From Salinimicrobium soli (lineage in GTDB: Bacteria > Bacteroidota > Bacteroidia > Flavobacteriales > Flavobacteriaceae), in the NCBI RefSeq assembly GCF_048323655.1, contig NZ_JBLUWW010000006.1, forward strand, positions 62,001 through 126,000: 64,000 nt of DNA, in the 5' to 3' direction. Both the position numbers and the translations under genes were made by a program. The notes beneath the pieces are model-generated. The model made no database searches, was not told the origin of the DNA, and was given only the letters and a program-made list of their open reading frames with translations. This document shows positions 1 to 8,991 of this stretch, piece after piece. The stretch's first letter is position 1, and every line of letters begins with the position of its first letter.

Positions 1-91
1 TTAAATATTTGACCCCCATCGAAAAGGACTCCGCAAATCCTGATTTTTCCACAGAAATTGTTGATAACTTAGGTTCTTTAACAGTCCTGTT

Positions 92-124
92 TCTGGTTTA
101 AAACTATGCTTTTTGCTATATTTG
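92..124 (+). promoter_or_regulatory. Candidate gyrB promoter
   Basis: TATATTTG at 117-124 matches the Bacteroidota -7 consensus TAnnTTTG. The -33 region is weak (TCTGG near 92-96). Transcription would start near 131, so the in-frame TTG/ATG-like codons before 131 cannot be the start and the ATG at 164 is favoured. No experimental support is available. Confidence 0.45.
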
Positions 125-163
125 TTCGTTATAGGAATTGACAAAATTTTAACGAATTTAAGT

Positions 164-2104
164 ATGAGCGAAGAGGTTAAGAGAAGCAATTATTCGGCAG
201 ATAGTATCCAGGCGCTTGAAGGAATGGAGCACGTACGGATGCGTCCTTCCATGTATATTGGAGATACCGGGGTTCGCGGGTTGCACCACCTTGTTTACGA
301 GGTAGTGGATAACTCTATTGATGAGGCCCTTGCCGGACATTGTGATGTTATTAAAGTAACCATCAATGAGGATAACTCTATCACCACAGAAGATAATGGG
401 AGGGGTATTCCTGTTGACATGCATAAAAAGGAAGGTGTTTCTGCCCTTGAGGTAGTTATGACCAAGATTGGTGCGGGAGGTAAATTTGATAAGGATTCCT
501 ACAAAGTTTCCGGAGGTCTTCACGGGGTAGGGGTGAGTTGTGTGAACGCACTTTCAGATCACCTCAAGGCTACGGTTTATCGTGACGGAATTATCTGGGA
601 GCAGGAATACGAACGCGGGAAACCAATGTACCCGGTAAGATCTGTTGGAGAGACCACTGAAAATGGAACCATCGTGACTTTTAAGCCTGATGCTTCAATT
701 TTTCAGCAGTCAACGGTCTATAGTTATGAGACTCTTGCCAGCAGGATGCGCGAATTGGCTTTCCTTAACAAAGGAATAACTATTACTCTTATAGATAGAA
801 GAGAAAAGGACGAGAAAGGAGAATTCGTTTCTGAAGTTTTTCATTCCGAAGAAGGTCTTAAAGAATTTATCAAGTTCCTTGATGGAACAAGAGAGCCAAT
901 AATTAGTGATGTAATTGCTATTGAAGGTGAGAAGAACGATATTCCTGTGGAAGTTGCCATGGTGTACAACACCTCTTTCAATGAGAACCTTCATTCCTAC
1001 GTAAACAACATTAATACTCATGAGGGTGGTACCCACCTTGCGGGATTCCGCAGAGGGTTGACTACTACCTTGAAAAAATATGCCGATGCTTCAGGTATGC
1101 TTGATAAGCTGAAGTTCGAGATCTCCGGAGATGATTTCCGGGAAGGATTGACTGCGATCGTATCGGTAAAAGTAGCTGAGCCTCAGTTTGAGGGTCAGAC
1201 CAAGACGAAACTTGGTAACAGGGAAGTTACATCTGCTGTTTCGCAGGCTGTTTCTGAAATGCTGGAAAATTACCTTGAAGAAAATCCGAATGATGCTAAA
1301 ACCATTGTTCAGAAGGTGATATTAGCTGCTCAGGCACGTCACGCTGCTAAAAAAGCGCGTGAAATGGTGCAGCGTAAAACCGTGATGAGCGGAGGCGGAC
1401 TTCCTGGTAAACTATCAGATTGTGCTTCTCAGGATCCTCAGGAATGTGAAGTGTTCCTTGTAGAGGGTGACTCTGCGGGTGGAACGGCTAAGCAAGGTCG
1501 GGACAGACATTTTCAGGCAATTCTTCCGCTTAGAGGTAAGATCCTGAACGTGGAGAAAGCCATGAGCCATAAAGTTTTTGAGAACGAGGAGATCAAAAAT
1601 ATATATACTGCACTGGGAGTTACCATTGGTACAGAAGATGACAGTAAAGCGCTTAACCTGAGTAAACTGAGATACCACAAGATCGTGATCATGTGTGATG
1701 CGGACGTCGATGGTAGTCACATCGCGACCCTTATCCTTACTTTCTTCTATAGATACATGAAGGAGTTGATCGAGGCAGGTCACGTTTACATTGCCACTCC
1801 ACCGCTTTACCTTGTGAAAAAAGGAAGTAAAAAACGTTACGCGTGGAATGATAAGGAACGGGATGAGATTGCTAATTCCTATAGTGGAGGTGTGAGTATA
1901 CAGCGATACAAAGGTCTTGGAGAAATGAACGCCGAACAACTTTGGGATACTACCATGAATCCGGAATTCAGAACTTTAAGACAGGTGACCATCGACAACA
2001 GTGGAGAAGCCGACAGGATCTTCTCAATGTTGATGGGTGATGAAGTTCCACCACGTAGGGAGTTCATCGAAAAGAACGCCGTTTACGCGAACATCGATGC
2101 GTAA
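164..2104 (+). CDS. gyrB: DNA gyrase subunit B
   Basis: ATPase subunit of type II topoisomerase; with GyrA it introduces negative supercoils. The 646-residue product has a GHKL ATPase domain at the N-terminus (NSIDEALAG, DNGRGIPV), the transducer domain, and a TOPRIM domain with EGDSAGG near residue 435 and the metal-binding DADVDGSH near residue 511. The C-terminal QRYKGLGEMN motif is typical of GyrB. Its length fits the short Bacteroidota form. I chose ATG 164 because the reading frame is open further upstream but the -7 box at 117-124 lies inside that extension. A strong hairpin terminator follows directly. ParE is the alternative, but the overall motif set favours GyrB. Confidence 0.96.
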   Translation: MSEEVKRSNYSADSIQALEGMEHVRMRPSMYIGDTGVRGLHHLVYEVVDNSIDEALAGHCDVIKVTINEDNSITTEDNGRGIPVDMHKKEGVSALEVVMTKIGAGGKFDKDSYKVSGGLHGVGVSCVNALSDHLKATVYRDGIIWEQEYERGKPMYPVRSVGETTENGTIVTFKPDASIFQQSTVYSYETLASRMRELAFLNKGITITLIDRREKDEKGEFVSEVFHSEEGLKEFIKFLDGTREPIISDVIAIEGEKNDIPVEVAMVYNTSFNENLHSYVNNINTHEGGTHLAGFRRGLTTTLKKYADASGMLDKLKFEISGDDFREGLTAIVSVKVAEPQFEGQTKTKLGNREVTSAVSQAVSEMLENYLEENPNDAKTIVQKVILAAQARHAAKKAREMVQRKTVMSGGGLPGKLSDCASQDPQECEVFLVEGDSAGGTAKQGRDRHFQAILPLRGKILNVEKAMSHKVFENEEIKNIYTALGVTIGTEDDSKALNLSKLRYHKIVIMCDADVDGSHIATLILTFFYRYMKELIEAGHVYIATPPLYLVKKGSKKRYAWNDKERDEIANSYSGGVSIQRYKGLGEMNAEQLWDTTMNPEFRTLRQVTIDNSGEADRIFSMLMGDEVPPRREFIEKNAVYANIDA

Positions 2105-2126
2105 ATAATAATTGAAATTATATTTG

Positions 2127-2153
2127 AAAAGCCCGCAATTCGCGGGCTTTTTT
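2127..2153 (+). terminator. Rho-independent terminator after gyrB
   Basis: GCCCGC (2131-2136), a 5-nt loop, and GCGGGC (2142-2147) form a stem that is extended by flanking A and T runs and ends in a T tract. It lies 22 nt after the gyrB stop. Confidence 0.9.
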
Positions 2154-2224
2154 GTTTGTAGGACAATTCTGTAGTTCCTATTCTTTTTTTATTATTTTTA
2201 CCTACCGACCTAAAACTTACTGAC

Positions 2225-3208
2225 TTGAAAACAAAAACTTTCTCCCTGTTACTTTTCTTTTCACTGATGAACTCCTTCGTGTTTGCTCAAGAAAGCAATG
2301 ATGTCGATGATTTTATCGACGACATGCTTGTCCTGGGAGGGAGATTTTCTGAGCCTGCAGCTGAAGGTGCCGGCTACCAGGCTAGTGCCGGCTGGTTTAG
2401 TTCTGCAATTCCCCTTGAAAAATGGGATTTCCGGGTTTCTCTGCACGGGAATGCTCTTTTTCTTCCTTCAGGAAAAAAAGAGTTTAATCTTTCAAATTCA
2501 GATCTCAAGATCTTGCAGATAGACGGTGCGCAGAACGCGGTTTTGCCAACAGCTTTTGGAGGTAGTAGCTCTATTACTCTTAGCGGGGAGATTGATTTTA
2601 ACGGACAAACCATTCCTGTAAATGGATTTCAAGCTATTGAGGGAATCGGAAGAAGCTCTGTGCCTCATGCTTTTTTGCAGGCAGCTGTTGGGGTCTCGGC
2701 CGGGACTGAAATTACCGTGCGGGCTATGCCTGAAGTGACTATTGATGGCGTGACTGCCACAACGTTCGGGGTGGGAGTTAAGCACAATTTGAGTCAGTAC
2801 TTCGGATATAATTATCCTGAAGATTTTCAGTTAGCATTTGGTGCTGCTTATAGCAAATTAATAGTAGGCTACGATTTTGAGCCCAGAGGGGCTGAAGGTG
2901 TTGTTGTTCTGGACAAGATTGATGTTGATGCAAATTTATTTATGGCTGAAATTATTGGTTCCAAAAAATGGAATTATTTCGAACTTTTCGGGGCAGCGGG
3001 TCTTATGAACTCTAATTTCAGCTACACCTTTGGCGGGACCGGGGAGGTAGATCTTATAAATTCTGAAGTAGATAGATTGGAGGATTCAAAAATTCAATTT
3101 AAAGGAGACGTTGGGTTCAATTTTTATTTCAGCCGATTTAGAGTAAGTACCATGTTGACAGCCGGGGAATTTTTCAATGCAAACCTAGGTTTCCACGTAA
3201 ATATCTAA
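2225..3208 (+). CDS. Secreted DUF6588-like beta-rich protein
   Basis: A 327-residue exported protein of unknown function. A clear signal peptide (about residues 1-21, ending VFAQ) is followed by a beta-rich sequence with alternating hydrophobic residues that ends in FHVNI, which suggests a small outer-membrane barrel or periplasmic beta protein. By memory it resembles the DUF6588 family common in flavobacteria; that assignment is a family resemblance and not proof of function. The start is TTG at 2225, the only start that gives an intact signal peptide. It stands alone between the gyrB terminator and mdh. Confidence 0.72.
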   Translation: MKTKTFSLLLFFSLMNSFVFAQESNDVDDFIDDMLVLGGRFSEPAAEGAGYQASAGWFSSAIPLEKWDFRVSLHGNALFLPSGKKEFNLSNSDLKILQIDGAQNAVLPTAFGGSSSITLSGEIDFNGQTIPVNGFQAIEGIGRSSVPHAFLQAAVGVSAGTEITVRAMPEVTIDGVTATTFGVGVKHNLSQYFGYNYPEDFQLAFGAAYSKLIVGYDFEPRGAEGVVVLDKIDVDANLFMAEIIGSKKWNYFELFGAAGLMNSNFSYTFGGTGEVDLINSEVDRLEDSKIQFKGDVGFNFYFSRFRVSTMLTAGEFFNANLGFHVNI

Positions 3209-3290
3209 AAACATTGTTTTAAAGCGGCTTTCTATTAAAAATCCTGCAGATTTCGTATTTTCGCAGGACTATTAATCAAACAAATTAATT

Positions 3291-4223
3291 ATGAAAGTTA
3301 CTATAGTTGGTGCCGGGGCTGTTGGAGCCAGCTGCGCTGAATACGTGGCCATTAAAAATTTCGCTTCAGAGGTTGTTCTTATTGATATTAAGGAAGACTA
3401 TGCTGAAGGAAAAGCCATGGATTTGATGCAGACTGCTTCTCTAATGGGCTTCGACACCAAGATCACCGGGAGCACCAACGATTACACCAAAACAGCTAAT
3501 TCAGACATCGCCGTAATAACCAGCGGTATTCCGCGTAAGCCGGGAATGACCCGTGAGGAATTGATCGGGATCAATGCAGATATCGTAAAATCTGTTGCTT
3601 CCAGTCTTATTGAGCATTCTCCTAATGTCACTATCATTGTGGTAAGTAACCCAATGGATACTATGACTTACCTGGTACATAAAACAACTAACCTTCCTAA
3701 GAACAGGATTATTGGAATGGGTGGTGCTTTAGATAGCGCCCGTTTCAAATATCGTATCAGTGAAGCTTTGGAATGTCCGGCTTCAGATGTTGACGGAATG
3801 GTTATCGGAGGCCACAGTGATACCGGTATGGTTCCGTTGGCGAGATTGGCAACCCGTAACAGTGTGCCTATTTCAGCTTTTCTTTCTGAAGAAAGAATCA
3901 GCCAGATCACTGAAGACACCAAAGTAGGAGGAGCTACCTTGACCAAAATGCTTGGTACCAGTGCATGGTATGCACCCGGTGCGGCCGTTTCTTCTTTAGT
4001 ACAGGCGATCGCTTGTGATCAAAAGAAAATGTTCCCTTGTTCTGCTTTGCTTGAAGGTGAATACGGATTGAATGATCTATGTATCGGAGTGCCGGTAATT
4101 CTTGGTAAGGATGGAATCGAGAAGATCGTGGAGATCGAACTTACAGATGCTGAAAAAGCTAAGATGAAAGAAAGTTCTGAAGGCGTTTCAAAGACCAACG
4201 GACTTCTGGATCTGAAAAAATAA
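3291..4223 (+). CDS. mdh: Malate dehydrogenase
   Basis: NAD-dependent oxidation of malate to oxaloacetate in the TCA cycle, cytosolic. The 310-residue product belongs to the LDH-like malate dehydrogenase family. It shows the Rossmann motif GAGAVGA at residues 7-13, the substrate-loop region SGIPRKPGMTREE, NPMD, and the catalytic His in GGHSDTGMVP near residue 175. The length is normal for the family. It stands alone between the DUF6588-like gene and secDF. The Arg-Lys-Pro-Gly-Met-Thr-Arg loop favours malate over lactate as substrate. Confidence 0.96.
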   Translation: MKVTIVGAGAVGASCAEYVAIKNFASEVVLIDIKEDYAEGKAMDLMQTASLMGFDTKITGSTNDYTKTANSDIAVITSGIPRKPGMTREELIGINADIVKSVASSLIEHSPNVTIIVVSNPMDTMTYLVHKTTNLPKNRIIGMGGALDSARFKYRISEALECPASDVDGMVIGGHSDTGMVPLARLATRNSVPISAFLSEERISQITEDTKVGGATLTKMLGTSAWYAPGAAVSSLVQAIACDQKKMFPCSALLEGEYGLNDLCIGVPVILGKDGIEKIVEIELTDAEKAKMKESSEGVSKTNGLLDLKK

Positions 4224-4388
4224 TTACAGGGATTTTTCCCTTTTTTGAAGCTGTTCGGGAACAGGTTGAATTTCTTCGGAAATTTTTGAAAAGTTCACAC
4301 TTTCTAAAATCCGGGAAAACACTATTCAGCTGTGCTCCGGAACAGCTTCTTTTTTTACTTCAAAAGTTAATTTTTTCAAAAAAAACAA

Positions 4389-4419
4389 TTGGGATTTGAT
4401 TCCTGAAAACCTATATTTG
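4389..4419 (+). promoter_or_regulatory. Candidate secDF promoter
   Basis: TATATTTG at 4412-4419 fits the Bacteroidota -7 box, and TTGG at 4389-4392 lies 19 nt upstream as a -33 element. The predicted start near 4426 leaves a leader of about 29 nt before the secDF ATG. Confidence 0.5.
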
Positions 4420-4454
4420 TCCGTTTTTAAAAATTGAACATAAATTAAAGAATA

Positions 4455-7433
4455 ATGCAGAACAAGGGAATAGTCAAGGTGTTTGCAATTTTGTTTGGTT
4501 TGGTATGTATTTACCAGCTTTCTTTTACATTTATTGCCAATAATGTAGAGAAAGATGCCGAATTGTTTGCAAAGCAGCAGATCTCCGAAGATGTAGATGA
4601 TTACATCACACTTCGTGACAGGGCAGAGCAACGATATCTTGACTCAATCGGTAACGATGAGGTTTTTGCCGGAATCACTTACAACACGGCAAAAGACAAA
4701 GAACTTAACAAGGGACTTGACCTTAAGGGAGGGATCAATGTGATCCTTCAGATTTCTGTTAGAGACATCCTTAAGGAACTGGCAAACAACACTAAAGACC
4801 CTGCTTTCAACCAGGCTTTAGCCAAAGCTGATGAGGCTCAGAAAAAAAGCCAGGAAAACTATGTAGACCTTTTCTTTGAGGCCTTTGATGATATTCCGGA
4901 TGCCCGTTTGGCATCTCCTGATGTTTTTGCAAATAAGACCCTTAGTGACGAGATCAATTTTGAAATGGAGAATGATGAGGTGAAGCCTATCATCCGTAGA
5001 AAAATTGATGAGTCCATTACTTCGGCTTTTGAAGTACTTAGAAAGCGTATTGATAAATTCGGGGTTACTCAGCCAAACATTCAGAGGCTTGGGAATTCAG
5101 GAAGGATCCTTGTGGAGCTTCCGGGAGCTAAAGAGATCGAGCGTGTAAAAGATCTTTTACAGAGTACGGCCCAATTAGAGTTCTGGCATGTTTACAAGAG
5201 TAACGAACTTCAGGATTTCCTTGTACAGGCCAATACTGTTCTAAAAGGAATTGTTCAGCAGGAAACAGAAGAAGTGGTAGACACTACCGCTGCGGAAGAA
5301 GATGAGATCGATGCATTGTTAGAATCTGCAGATGATACTACCGAAGTTGCTCAACAAAATAATCCGTTGTTTGACCTCATGGTGCAGCCTGGTTTTCAGG
5401 GTGGACCTGTTCTGGCAACTTTCCATGTTGAGGATACTGCACAGGTACATGATTATTTGAATATGCCGCAGGTGCGTTCTTTGTTGCCTGCAGAACAGCG
5501 CTATGCAAAATTTGTTTGGGGTAAAACTGATGAAGACAGTGAAACTGCTGCTCTTTACGCCTTAAAATCTAACAGACAAGACGAGCCTCCGTTATCAGGA
5601 AGTGTGATCACTGACGCTATGCAGACTTACGACCAGGTAGGACGTGTGGCTGTAAGTATGCAAATGAATGGTAAGGGAGCTAAGATCTGGGAAGAAATGA
5701 CCGGTTTTGCTTCTGAAAACCAGAGCCAGATCGCCATCGTTCTGGATAACATTGTATATTCTGCACCGGGTGTATCCAGTGGAGCTATTTCGGGAGGAAG
5801 AAGTGAGATCACGGGAGACTTTTCCATTACTGAAGGTCAGGATTTAGCAAACGTGCTTCGTGCAGGTAAGCTTCCTGCTTCAGCAGATATTATTCAGAGT
5901 GAAGTGGTTGGACCATCCCTTGGTCAGGAAGCGATCGACAGCGGAATTATGTCTTTTGGCATTGCTCTTATCCTTGTACTGCTATGGATGATCTTCTACT
6001 ACGGGAAAGCTGGAATTTTCGCAGATATCGCTCTTGTAGTTAACATTTTGTTCATCTTCGGAATTCTTGCCGGTCTTGGTGCGGTGCTTACCTTACCTGG
6101 TATTGCCGGTATTGTATTGACCATTGGTATATCTGTGGATGCGAACGTACTTATCTTTGAGCGTATCCGGGAAGAGTTTGCCAAAGGTAAAATCCAGAAG
6201 GATGCCATTAGAGATGGTTTCAGCAATGCTTTGTCATCCATTCTTGATGCTAACATTACCACAGGTCTTACAGGTTTGATCCTTTTAGTTCTTGGTACCG
6301 GTCCTATTAAGGGATTTGCAACTACCTTATTGATTGGTATTGCTACCTCTTTATTCACTGCAATATTCATTACCAGGTTATTCATTGATAGCTATGGTAA
6401 AAAGGATAAAAATCTTGATTTTTCTACCAAGGTTACAAAAGGTCTATTTACTCGTATGGGGATCAATTTCCTCGGAAAGAGAAAAACATTTTATGTTGTT
6501 TCAGGGATATTTGTTCTGGTGAGTCTTGGGTCATTGTTTACTCAGGGACTAAATCAGGGAGTGGATTTTGTTGGAGGAAGAAGTTACACAGTTCGTTTTG
6601 ACCAATCGGTGAATCCAACCGAGATCGAGAATGACCTGGTGGCTGAATTCGGAAGTGCTGAGGCTAAAACTTTTGGTGCCAGCAACCAGATCAAGGTAAC
6701 TACTAAATACAAGGTAGATGAAGAAGGAACTGAGATCGATAATGAGATCCAGCAAAAGCTTTTCAATTCCCTTCAAAAGTACCTTCCTGAAAACACAACC
6801 TACGATGACTTTAAAGTTGGAGAAGGAGAGCGTACGATCGGGATAATGCAGACAATTAAGGTAGGACCTTCAATTGCCGATGATATCAAGCAGGCTTCTA
6901 TTTGGGCTGTACTTGGTTCCCTGTTGGTGGTATTCCTCTATATCCTGTTAAGGTTTAGAAAGTACCAGTTCAGTTTGGGTGCTGTGGCTGCTTTATTCCA
7001 CGATGTTCTTATCGTTCTTGGTATATTCTCTCTTACCTATAAGTTCATGCCGTTCAACATGGAGATCGACCAGGCCTTTATTGCAGCTATTCTAACAGTA
7101 GTAGGTTACTCTCTGAACGATACCGTGGTAATATTTGACCGCATTAGGGAATTCTTTAATGAGCACCCTGCATGGACTAAGAAGGATGCAATTAATGCGG
7201 CGATCAACAGTACTATTAGCCGTACTTTGAACACCTCGATGACCACACTTGTGGTACTTCTTGCAATCTTCATTTTTGGAGGTGAGAGTATAAGAGGATT
7301 TATGTTTGCACTTATTATTGGTGTAATTGTAGGTACTTATTCATCTGTCTTTATTGCGACACCAATTACCTATGACACCTTTACAAAACAAATGAAGAGG
7401 AGGAATAAGCCGGCCAAAAAGGAAGTGGCTTAA
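4455..7433 (+). CDS. secDF: Protein translocase subunits SecD and SecF, fused
   Basis: Proton-driven membrane chaperone that pulls preproteins through SecYEG. The 992-residue chain joins SecD (about 1-650) to SecF (about 680-975), an arrangement common in Bacteroidota. Visible features are an N-terminal membrane anchor (about 7-27), the SecD motif GLDLKGG near residue 88, a periplasmic domain with an acidic Glu/Asp-rich insert (about 270-300), and six-helix transmembrane blocks. These contain VDANVLIFERI near 560 and LNDTVVIFDRI near 885, the signature motifs of the SecD and SecF halves. The C-terminus is basic. It is a monocistronic gene with its own promoter and terminator. Confidence 0.97.
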   Translation: MQNKGIVKVFAILFGLVCIYQLSFTFIANNVEKDAELFAKQQISEDVDDYITLRDRAEQRYLDSIGNDEVFAGITYNTAKDKELNKGLDLKGGINVILQISVRDILKELANNTKDPAFNQALAKADEAQKKSQENYVDLFFEAFDDIPDARLASPDVFANKTLSDEINFEMENDEVKPIIRRKIDESITSAFEVLRKRIDKFGVTQPNIQRLGNSGRILVELPGAKEIERVKDLLQSTAQLEFWHVYKSNELQDFLVQANTVLKGIVQQETEEVVDTTAAEEDEIDALLESADDTTEVAQQNNPLFDLMVQPGFQGGPVLATFHVEDTAQVHDYLNMPQVRSLLPAEQRYAKFVWGKTDEDSETAALYALKSNRQDEPPLSGSVITDAMQTYDQVGRVAVSMQMNGKGAKIWEEMTGFASENQSQIAIVLDNIVYSAPGVSSGAISGGRSEITGDFSITEGQDLANVLRAGKLPASADIIQSEVVGPSLGQEAIDSGIMSFGIALILVLLWMIFYYGKAGIFADIALVVNILFIFGILAGLGAVLTLPGIAGIVLTIGISVDANVLIFERIREEFAKGKIQKDAIRDGFSNALSSILDANITTGLTGLILLVLGTGPIKGFATTLLIGIATSLFTAIFITRLFIDSYGKKDKNLDFSTKVTKGLFTRMGINFLGKRKTFYVVSGIFVLVSLGSLFTQGLNQGVDFVGGRSYTVRFDQSVNPTEIENDLVAEFGSAEAKTFGASNQIKVTTKYKVDEEGTEIDNEIQQKLFNSLQKYLPENTTYDDFKVGEGERTIGIMQTIKVGPSIADDIKQASIWAVLGSLLVVFLYILLRFRKYQFSLGAVAALFHDVLIVLGIFSLTYKFMPFNMEIDQAFIAAILTVVGYSLNDTVVIFDRIREFFNEHPAWTKKDAINAAINSTISRTLNTSMTTLVVLLAIFIFGGESIRGFMFALIIGVIVGTYSSVFIATPITYDTFTKQMKRRNKPAKKEVA

Positions 7434-7454
7434 TCTGAATCTCCTATATACTTT

Positions 7455-7482
7455 AAAAAGGCTGCCGTTTGGCAGCCTTTTT
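7455..7482 (+). terminator. Rho-independent terminator after secDF
   Basis: AAAAAGGCTGCC (7455-7466), loop GTTT, and GGCAGCCTTTTT (7471-7482) form a perfect 12-bp stem ending in a T run. Confidence 0.92.
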
Positions 7483-7811
7483 TATTGGTACTCATCAAAT
7501 GGGATTGCTTTTTATTCGGAAGCCGGTAAAGAGCTTCCGTTCCCTTCAGGATAATAGAAAAGTGGATGTAGAGTGCTTCCTTCAGTTGTCTCTTTTCCTT
7601 TTAAACCCCGGCCTGAAGGTAAAAACCGGTTTATGATTTTGTTGTCATTCCTTTTCAAGGGGATTAGAAGATTTCAGCGTGATTGGACAGGTGGATCAAT
7701 TCCAGTAGATTAAGACGCCGCTAGAGGGCTTAATGGGGAAATTAGATGCTGTGTCAGATGAATAGAGGAGGATTCCTTACCCGGAAAAGTATCTATTTCA
7801 CTTACAGTCAT

Positions 7812-7839
7812 AAAAAAGCCTCCCAAAAGAGGAGGCTTA
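7812..7839 (-). terminator. Rho-independent terminator of the folE-cysS-yidD-lgt operon
   Basis: On the minus strand AAGCCTCC, a 7-nt loop and GGAGGCTT are followed by a T run. It lies 22 nt beyond the lgt stop codon. Confidence 0.88.
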
Positions 7840-7861
7840 AGAATGTCATTTTTGGAAGGTG

Positions 7862-8683
7862 TTATACCCTTGCTTTTGTTGAAGGTCTGAACATAAAATA
7901 AAACCCAGCCAGAATAAAGGGTACACTTAACCATTGTCCGGTATTAAGGACCCAGTTGACTCTTTCTCCTACCTGTGGTTCTTTTACAAATTCAACAAAG
8001 AACCTTACTGTCCACAGCAGTACAAGGAAAAGTCCGAAGATATAGCCCAGTTTATGTCTTTTTTCGGTCTTCCAGTAGGTGAACCATAAGATCAAAAAGA
8101 CGATCAGGTAACAAAATGATTCGTATAGCTGCGCCGGATGCCGGGCAAAATCTTCTCCAAGTTTAGTAAAGACGACTCCGTAGTCGCTATGAGTTGGTTT
8201 TCCAATTATCTCGGAATTCATGAAATTCCCGATTCTCACAAAGATACCTCCACATGCCACAGGGATCACAATTCTGTCAAGGATCCACAGAACCGGTTTG
8301 TGAAGTACCTTTTTTGAATAAAGATACATGGCGATAATAATTCCTATTGCAGCACCGTGACTCGCCAGTCCGCGGAAACCGGTGAACTCGAATTCAGGTT
8401 CAAACCTTACAGGCAGAAAGATCTCCAGTAAGTGGTTTTGAAAATAATCCCAGTCGTAGAAGATCACATGGCCCAGGCGTGCTCCAATTAAGGTAGCCAG
8501 AACGGTATAAATGAACAGTGAGTCCAGTTTTTCGAGAGAAACTCCCTCACGCTTAAAGATGTTCTTCATCAAATACCAGCCAAGGGTAAAAGCGATGACA
8601 AACATTATACTGTAGTAGTGGATAACGAAAAATCCCAGATCGATTCCTTCGGAGGGATTCCAGTAGATCATATTAAAGAACAT
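7862..8683 (-). CDS. lgt: Prolipoprotein diacylglyceryl transferase
   Basis: Transfers diacylglycerol from phosphatidylglycerol to the lipobox Cys of prolipoproteins in the inner membrane, the first step of lipoprotein maturation. The 273-residue product has about seven membrane segments and the Lgt signature around residues 140-160 (VRIGNFMNSEIIG), plus the HPAQLYES motif. Length is normal. It is the last gene of a minus-strand operon with folE, cysS and yidD and is closed by a terminator. A second in-frame ATG lies four codons downstream of the chosen start. Several lipobox proteins encoded in this window would be its substrates. Confidence 0.96.
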   Translation of the reverse strand: MFFNMIYWNPSEGIDLGFFVIHYYSIMFVIAFTLGWYLMKNIFKREGVSLEKLDSLFIYTVLATLIGARLGHVIFYDWDYFQNHLLEIFLPVRFEPEFEFTGFRGLASHGAAIGIIIAMYLYSKKVLHKPVLWILDRIVIPVACGGIFVRIGNFMNSEIIGKPTHSDYGVVFTKLGEDFARHPAQLYESFCYLIVFLILWFTYWKTEKRHKLGYIFGLFLVLLWTVRFFVEFVKEPQVGERVNWVLNTGQWLSVPFILAGFYFMFRPSTKARV

Positions 8684-8735
8684 GAAAATAATTTATGGTT
8701 GGTGGATAAAGATACATATTTGGAGGCTTTTCGGA

Positions 8736-8984
8736 TTATTTTTCCTTCTGAAGTTTTTCAGGAACGGGATCGTATCCGGAACCGCCCCAGGGGTTACAAC
8801 TCGCAATTCGCTTTAATGACAACCAACCTCCTTTAAAGGCGCCATGCTTCCGCAGGGCTTCAAGGGTGTATTGAGAGCAGGTGGGAGTGTATCGACAGGT
8901 GGCAGGGGTGAGGGGCGAGATAAAATTCTGGTAGAATTTTACCAGCCCAATAAGCGGATATGATAACCACTTTTTTACCACCAC
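8736..8984 (-). CDS. yidD: Membrane protein insertion efficiency factor YidD
   Basis: Small peripheral membrane protein thought to assist YidC-dependent insertion. The 82-residue product carries the family core: an N-terminal hydrophobic/basic helix, the Cys-rich CRYTPTCSQY segment, and CNPWGGSGYDPVP near the C-terminus. It lies 7 nt after cysS and 52 nt before lgt in the same operon. In many bacteria yidD is next to rnpA and yidC; here it is elsewhere, which is usual for flavobacteria. Confidence 0.95.
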   Translation of the reverse strand: MVVKKWLSYPLIGLVKFYQNFISPLTPATCRYTPTCSQYTLEALRKHGAFKGGWLSLKRIASCNPWGGSGYDPVPEKLQKEK

Positions 8985-8991
8985 ATAAATT

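Larger units (their letters stand above)
7434..7861. other. Intergenic region between convergent secDF and lgt
   Basis: I see no gene in these 428 nt. They contain the secDF terminator, the opposite-strand lgt terminator, a 7-bp hairpin (CGGAAGC 7517-7523 with GCTTCCG 7533-7539), and at 7841-7860 a half copy of the ATGTCATTTTTG repeat found elsewhere in the window. The middle, about 7545-7810, has no recognisable content. Confidence 0.6.
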
